64,000 nucleotides of DNA, from assembly GCA_038316385.1 (NCBI GenBank), contig JBBQAN010000008.1:62001-126000 (forward strand), in the 5' to 3' direction. The stretch's first letter is position 1, and every line of letters begins with the position of its first letter. This document shows positions 60,122-64,000 of this stretch, piece after piece. Both the position numbers and the translations under genes were made by a program. Under the pieces are notes generated by a model, which saw only the letters and a list, made by a program, of their open reading frames with translations, had not been told where the DNA came from and did no database searches. This DNA comes from SZAS-103 sp038316385. GTDB taxonomy: Bacteria; Pseudomonadota; Gammaproteobacteria; Xanthomonadales; Xanthomonadaceae.

Positions 60122-63100
60122 TCAGCCTTCCAGCTTGTCTCCCAACACACGTCGCACCACCACGTAGAACACTGGAATCAGCAAGAGACCGAGGAACGTG
60201 GCGAACATCATGCCGCCGATCACGCCGGTGCCGATCGCATGGCGGGCGTTCGCGCCGGCGCCGCTGGAAATCGCCAGCGGGGTGACGCCCATGATGAAGG
60301 CGAACGAAGTCATCAGAATCGGGCGGAAGCGGAGCTTGGCCGCATCAATCACCGCACCGCGCAATGGCTTGCCAGCGAGGCGTTCGGCCACAGCGAACTC
60401 AATGATCAGGATCGCGTTCTTCGCCGCCAAACCGATGACGGTGATCAGGCCGATCTTGAAATAAATGTCGTCCGGCAATCCGCGCAGCAGCGAAAAACTC
60501 ACCGCGCCGAGCACGCCGAGCGGCACCACCAGCAGCACCGCGACCGGAACCGACCAGCTTTCGTACAGCGCAGCAAGGCACAGAAACACCACCAGAATCG
60601 ACAGCACCATCAGCTTGGTCGATTGGCTGCCGGAAAGAATTTCCTGATACGACTGACCCGTCCAGTCGTTGCCAAAACCTTTAGGCAAGCCGTCCACAAT
60701 TTTCTGCATCGCCGCCATCGCCTCGCCTGAACTGTGGCCGGGCGCTTGCGAACCGACGATTTCGACCGACGAATAGCCGTTGTAGCGGGTCAGCGAAGGC
60801 GGCCCGACGATCCAGTGCGACTTCACCACGCTCGATAACGGAATCATCGTCGCGCTGTCGCCGGCCGTCGTGGCGGTCGCGTTCGGGCTCGGCGTGAAGA
60901 AGTGATTCAGGGAATCCGGCCCGGTGCGGAACGGCGCGTCGGCCTGCATCGTCACCCGCTTGATGCGGCCGTTGTTGACGAAATCGTTGACGTACACCGG
61001 CGCCAGCATCAGCTGGATTGCGCTGTAAATATCATTGAGCGACAACCCCATCGCTTGCGCCTGAACACGATCCACATCGAGCTTGAGTTGCGGCGCATCC
61101 GGCAAACCGTTCGGGCGCACCCCAACGAGCGCTGGATTCTTGCCCGCCTCGCCCAGCACGCGACCCATGTTTTGCACAAGTGCTGCACGGCCTTCGCCGC
61201 CGCGATCTTGCAAATACATGTCGAAGCCGCCGAACTGACCCAGCCCGCTTACCGTTGGCAGGTTGATCACGAAAATCTGCGCGTCCCTGACGCCGCCCAA
61301 CGCCATGTTGGCCTTCTGGATGAAGGCGCTCGCGTCGGTCTTGCGATCGCCCCACGGCTTGAGCTTGATGAAGGCCATGCCGACGTTTTCGCCTTGACCG
61401 ACAAAGCTGAAGCCGGCCACCTGCATCATCCCTTCGTAGCCTTCGATGGGCTCGACGCGTGCGCGCACTTGCTCGAATACTTTCTTGGTGCGCTCGATCG
61501 TTGCTCCGGGCGGCAACTGCACGATCGCCAGTGCGTAACCCTGATCTTCTTCCGGCAAAAAGCTGCCGGGCATCCGCAAAAACAGGAAACCGCAAGCCAG
61601 CGCGAGCATCGCAAACACCATCATCCAGCGCGGCGCATGCGTGACCGCGCTGCCGATATGGCCGATGTAAGTGTTACTGACTTTGGCGTAGATCTTGTTG
61701 AAGCCACGGAAGATCGGATTGCGGCTGTCGTGGTGCTCGCTCGGCTTGAGCAGGCTGGCACACAGCGCCGGTGTGAAACCGAGCGCGAGGAATGCCGAAA
61801 AACCCATCGCCATCGCGATGGTAATCGCAAACTGTTTGTAGATCACACCGGCGCTGCCTGCCTGCAAGGCGCTTGGCACAAATACCGCCGCCAGTACAAC
61901 CGTGATTGCCACCACCGCGCCGCTGATCTGGCTCATCGCCTTGATCGTCGCTTCACGCGGCGCGAGGCCTTCCTCGGTCATGATCCGTTCGACGTTTTCG
62001 ATCACCACGATCGCATCGTCCACCACGATGCCGATCGCCAGCACCATCCCGAACAAGGTGAGCTGGTTGATGGTGAAGCCGATCAGGTACATACCGAGGA
62101 ACGTGCCGAGCAGCGCAATCGGAATCACCAGCGTCGGGATCAGCGTGGCGCGAAGGTTTTGCAGGAAGATCAGCATCACCAGAAACACCAGCACGAAGGC
62201 TTCGGCGAGGGTCTTGGCGACTTCCTCGATCGAGACTTTCACGAACGAAGAACTGTCGTACGGCGTGAACCACGTCACTCCGGACGGGAAGCTCGGCTGC
62301 AATTCGTCCATGCGTTTGCGCACCGCTTCGGTTACACCCAGCGCATTGGCGCCCGGCGCGAGTTGCACCGCGAAGCCGGACGCAGGAATGCCTTTCCAGC
62401 GCAGCTCGAACGCGGCATTGGACGAGCCAATCTCGATGCGCGCGACATCTTTCAGTTGCACCGTGGTGCCATCAGGACTGGCGCGCAGGATGATGCTGCC
62501 GAATTGTTCCGGCGTGCTGTAGCGACCTTCCGCAGAAACCGTGGCGGTGAACGCCTGCCCTTGCGGCGATGGCGACGCACCGACCGAACCAGCCGCGAAC
62601 TGTACGTTCTGCCCACGCACAGCGGCCAGCACTTGGCTCGCCGACATGCCGTACGCGCGCAGCTTGTCCGGGTTCAGCCAGATGTTCATCGAGTATTCGC
62701 CACCGAACACCCGCGTGCTGCCGACGCCGGGTATGCGCGAGATCTGGTCGAGCACGCGCGAACTGACCAGATCGGCCAGCGCATCCTTGTCGATCGCCGG
62801 ATTCGACGAACGCAGTGCGACGACCATCAGGAAGCCGGCGTTGGACTTGGCAACCACGACACCCTGCTGGATCACTTCCGAAGGCAGCCGTGGGGTCGCT
62901 AGCGCCACCTTGTTCTGCACCTGCACTTGAGCGATATCAGGATCGGTGCCCGGTGCAAAGGTGAGGCTGATCGACGCACCACCGTTCGCGCTCGACGAGG
63001 AGTTGAAGTAATCCAGATGGTCGATGCCGGTGAGTTGCTGCTCGATCACCTGCGTCACCGCGCGCTCGGTCGTATCCGCGCTCGCGCCCGGATAACTGGC

Positions 63101-63238
63101 ACCGATGTTGACCTGCACCGGTGCGATGTTCGGATACGACTCCACGCCAAGATTGAAAATGGCGAGCATACCGCCGAGCGCGATCAGGATCGCGATGACC
63201 CACGCGAACACCGGATGATCGATGAAAAACCGCGACAT
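60122..63238 (-). CDS. RND efflux transporter, HAE1 family (AcrB-like)
   Basis: 1038 residues, normal for hydrophobe/amphiphile RND pumps. It begins SRFFIDHPVFAWVIAILIALGG. The proton-relay pair Asp407-Asp408 in GIVVDDAIVVIENV aligns with AcrB numbering. Twelve helices and two large periplasmic loops are present (GASYPGASADTTERAVTQVIE, FLPEEDQGYALAIVQLPPGA). It forms a tripartite pump with the adjacent membrane-fusion protein and an outer-membrane channel not seen here. ATG 63238 follows the fusion-protein stop by 6 bases. Confidence 0.97.
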   Translation of the reverse strand: MSRFFIDHPVFAWVIAILIALGGMLAIFNLGVESYPNIAPVQVNIGASYPGASADTTERAVTQVIEQQLTGIDHLDYFNSSSSANGGASISLTFAPGTDPDIAQVQVQNKVALATPRLPSEVIQQGVVVAKSNAGFLMVVALRSSNPAIDKDALADLVSSRVLDQISRIPGVGSTRVFGGEYSMNIWLNPDKLRAYGMSASQVLAAVRGQNVQFAAGSVGASPSPQGQAFTATVSAEGRYSTPEQFGSIILRASPDGTTVQLKDVARIEIGSSNAAFELRWKGIPASGFAVQLAPGANALGVTEAVRKRMDELQPSFPSGVTWFTPYDSSSFVKVSIEEVAKTLAEAFVLVFLVMLIFLQNLRATLIPTLVIPIALLGTFLGMYLIGFTINQLTLFGMVLAIGIVVDDAIVVIENVERIMTEEGLAPREATIKAMSQISGAVVAITVVLAAVFVPSALQAGSAGVIYKQFAITIAMAMGFSAFLALGFTPALCASLLKPSEHHDSRNPIFRGFNKIYAKVSNTYIGHIGSAVTHAPRWMMVFAMLALACGFLFLRMPGSFLPEEDQGYALAIVQLPPGATIERTKKVFEQVRARVEPIEGYEGMMQVAGFSFVGQGENVGMAFIKLKPWGDRKTDASAFIQKANMALGGVRDAQIFVINLPTVSGLGQFGGFDMYLQDRGGEGRAALVQNMGRVLGEAGKNPALVGVRPNGLPDAPQLKLDVDRVQAQAMGLSLNDIYSAIQLMLAPVYVNDFVNNGRIKRVTMQADAPFRTGPDSLNHFFTPSPNATATTAGDSATMIPLSSVVKSHWIVGPPSLTRYNGYSSVEIVGSQAPGHSSGEAMAAMQKIVDGLPKGFGNDWTGQSYQEILSGSQSTKLMVLSILVVFLCLAALYESWSVPVAVLLVVPLGVLGAVSFSLLRGLPDDIYFKIGLITVIGLAAKNAILIIEFAVAERLAGKPLRGAVIDAAKLRFRPILMTSFAFIMGVTPLAISSGAGANARHAIGTGVIGGMMFATFLGLLLIPVFYVVVRRVLGDKLEG

Positions 63239-63244
63239 GACCGA

Positions 63245-64000
63245 TTAGCCCTTCGATGCCGACGCCGCAGGTGCAGCATCGCCATCGGGCTGCCACGGGG
63301 AGGGTTTCGCTGGCTTGCCAGCTTGTGCCTTCTGCAAGCCCGACACGATCACTTGATCGCCGGATTCGAGCCCTTTGGTGATGATCCAGTCAGAACCCTG
63401 GCTGCGATTGGCATCCACGTCCTTGCGCACCACGTTGCCGCCACTACCAACCACCAGCGCGTAGGCGCTGGCCTGATCGCGCTGGATGGCCGCTTGCGGT
63501 ATCAGAAATGCGCCCTTCTCATCACCCATCGTCAATTTCAGCGTCACATACATGCCCGGCAGCAGGCGACGGTCGGGATTAGGGATTACGGCGCGCATCG
63601 CCACCGCTCCGGTGGCCGGATCGACCGTATTGCCGGAGAAATCGAGCGTCCCCTTGTGCTCGTACGGCGTGCCGTCGGGTAGCAATATTTGGACATCATC
63701 CTGGCTGGCAGCACCGCCGCGCAGACGCTGCAATTGTTCCTGATCGTTGATGCTCATCGTGAAATTGACATACATCGAATCGATCTGGTCTACCGTGGTC
63801 AGCAAGGTCGCCTCGCCCTGCCCAACCAACGCGCCTTCGGTCACTTGCTGCTTTCCGGCGCGTCCGGCAATCGGCGAACGCACCGTTGCGTAACCCAGAT
63901 TGATACGTGCGCTATCGGCGATTGCCTTTCCCTGCTGCACGGCAGCGGCGGAACTGCGTTCGGCGGCGAGTGCATTGTCATAATCGGATTTTGAAATGTA
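63245..64000 (-). CDS. RND membrane-fusion protein (AcrA-like), partial at right edge
   Basis: The frame is open from 64000 to the stop at 63245 (251 residues). It starts within the helical hairpin (SKSDYDNALAAERSSAAVQQGKA) and continues through the lipoyl domain (YATVRSPIAGRAGKQQVTEGALV) and the beta-barrel/MP domains (GMYVTLKLTMGDEKGAFLIPQAAIQRD). The N-terminal signal and the first half of the hairpin lie outside the window. It links the RND pump to the outer-membrane channel. The GTG at 63940 is internal, not a start. Confidence 0.95.
   Translation of the reverse strand, partial: YISKSDYDNALAAERSSAAAVQQGKAIADSARINLGYATVRSPIAGRAGKQQVTEGALVGQGEATLLTTVDQIDSMYVNFTMSINDQEQLQRLRGGAASQDDVQILLPDGTPYEHKGTLDFSGNTVDPATGAVAMRAVIPNPDRRLLPGMYVTLKLTMGDEKGAFLIPQAAIQRDQASAYALVVGSGGNVVRKDVDANRSQGSDWIITKGLESGDQVIVSGLQKAQAGKPAKPSPWQPDGDAAPAASASKG

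Noticed and set aside
60902..62902. Plus-strand 666-residue frame opposite the RND transporter
   Set aside because: Long only because the antisense strand of a high-GC gene lacks stops; His/Arg/Gln-rich and without motifs.
63938..63940. GTG as start of the membrane-fusion protein
   Set aside because: The frame continues upstream to base 64000 with typical helical-hairpin sequence, so the gene is simply cut by the window edge.

Overview
The window reads as chromosomal DNA of a GC-rich gammaproteobacterium, most likely order Xanthomonadales/Lysobacterales (Rhodanobacteraceae-like). This placement is inferred from gene order and protein style: aroQ-accB-accC-(pssA)-prmA-DUF3426-fis-purH-purD, cutA-dsbD-tlpA, a FimX-like degenerate GGDEF-EAL protein, and an aryl-polyene-type cluster. 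No rRNA is present to confirm it.

Layout. (1) 1-3853, minus strand: five tightly packed genes forming the start of an aryl polyene/xanthomonadin-type pathway (chain-length factor, acyltransferase, two acyl carrier proteins, membrane protein, acyl-CoA ligase running off the left edge). (2) 3999-7581: a small exported protein, a shared bidirectional terminator, groES-groEL under a CIRCE operator, and a Gly/Ser-rich exported protein. (3) 7778-19376, plus strand: core housekeeping block for periplasmic thiol reduction (cutA, a DsbD with two alpha domains, TlpA-like), shikimate (aroQ), fatty-acid start (accBC), phospholipid head group (pssA), ribosomal protein methylation (prmA), Fis, and purine end steps (purH, purD). 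(4) 19444-31309: an LplT-like/acyltransferase fusion, ampE, nudC, erpA, DUF6776, DUF4126, hemJ, then a signalling pair (FimX-like multidomain protein and hybrid histidine kinase with Hpt) and rppH.

(5) 31579-38173: an accessory-looking stretch beginning at a tRNA-Met(CAT): imperfect repeats, a hipBA toxin-antitoxin pair with an AT-rich palindromic operator, a truncated IS3-type OrfA, a LysR regulator, a large unrecognised secreted protein and a DsbC-like disulfide isomerase. (6) 38584-46912: YpfJ-like zinc metallopeptidase, DUF4142 protein, three-domain LigD, a DUF389 membrane protein with an OmpA-like tail, a CPA1 Na+/H+ antiporter and a GST. (7) 47501-55543: acetate kinase, phosphoketolase, P3A-type H+-ATPase, PPK2 and an Fpg/Nei glycosylase, a compact energy and pH/stress module. 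(8) 55566-64000: GIY-YIG protein, DUF72 protein, APC permease, QueD, a phasin with a palindrome over its -35 box, and an RND efflux pump with its membrane-fusion partner running off the right edge.

The two most novel-looking items are the secreted protein/DsbC pair (35657-38173) and the ackA-xfp-H+-ATPase-ppk2 module (47501-54609). The signalling protein whose Hpt, first receiver, GGDEF and EAL domains all look inactive (25594-28152) is a close third. All functions are read from sequence by eye; no database search was run.
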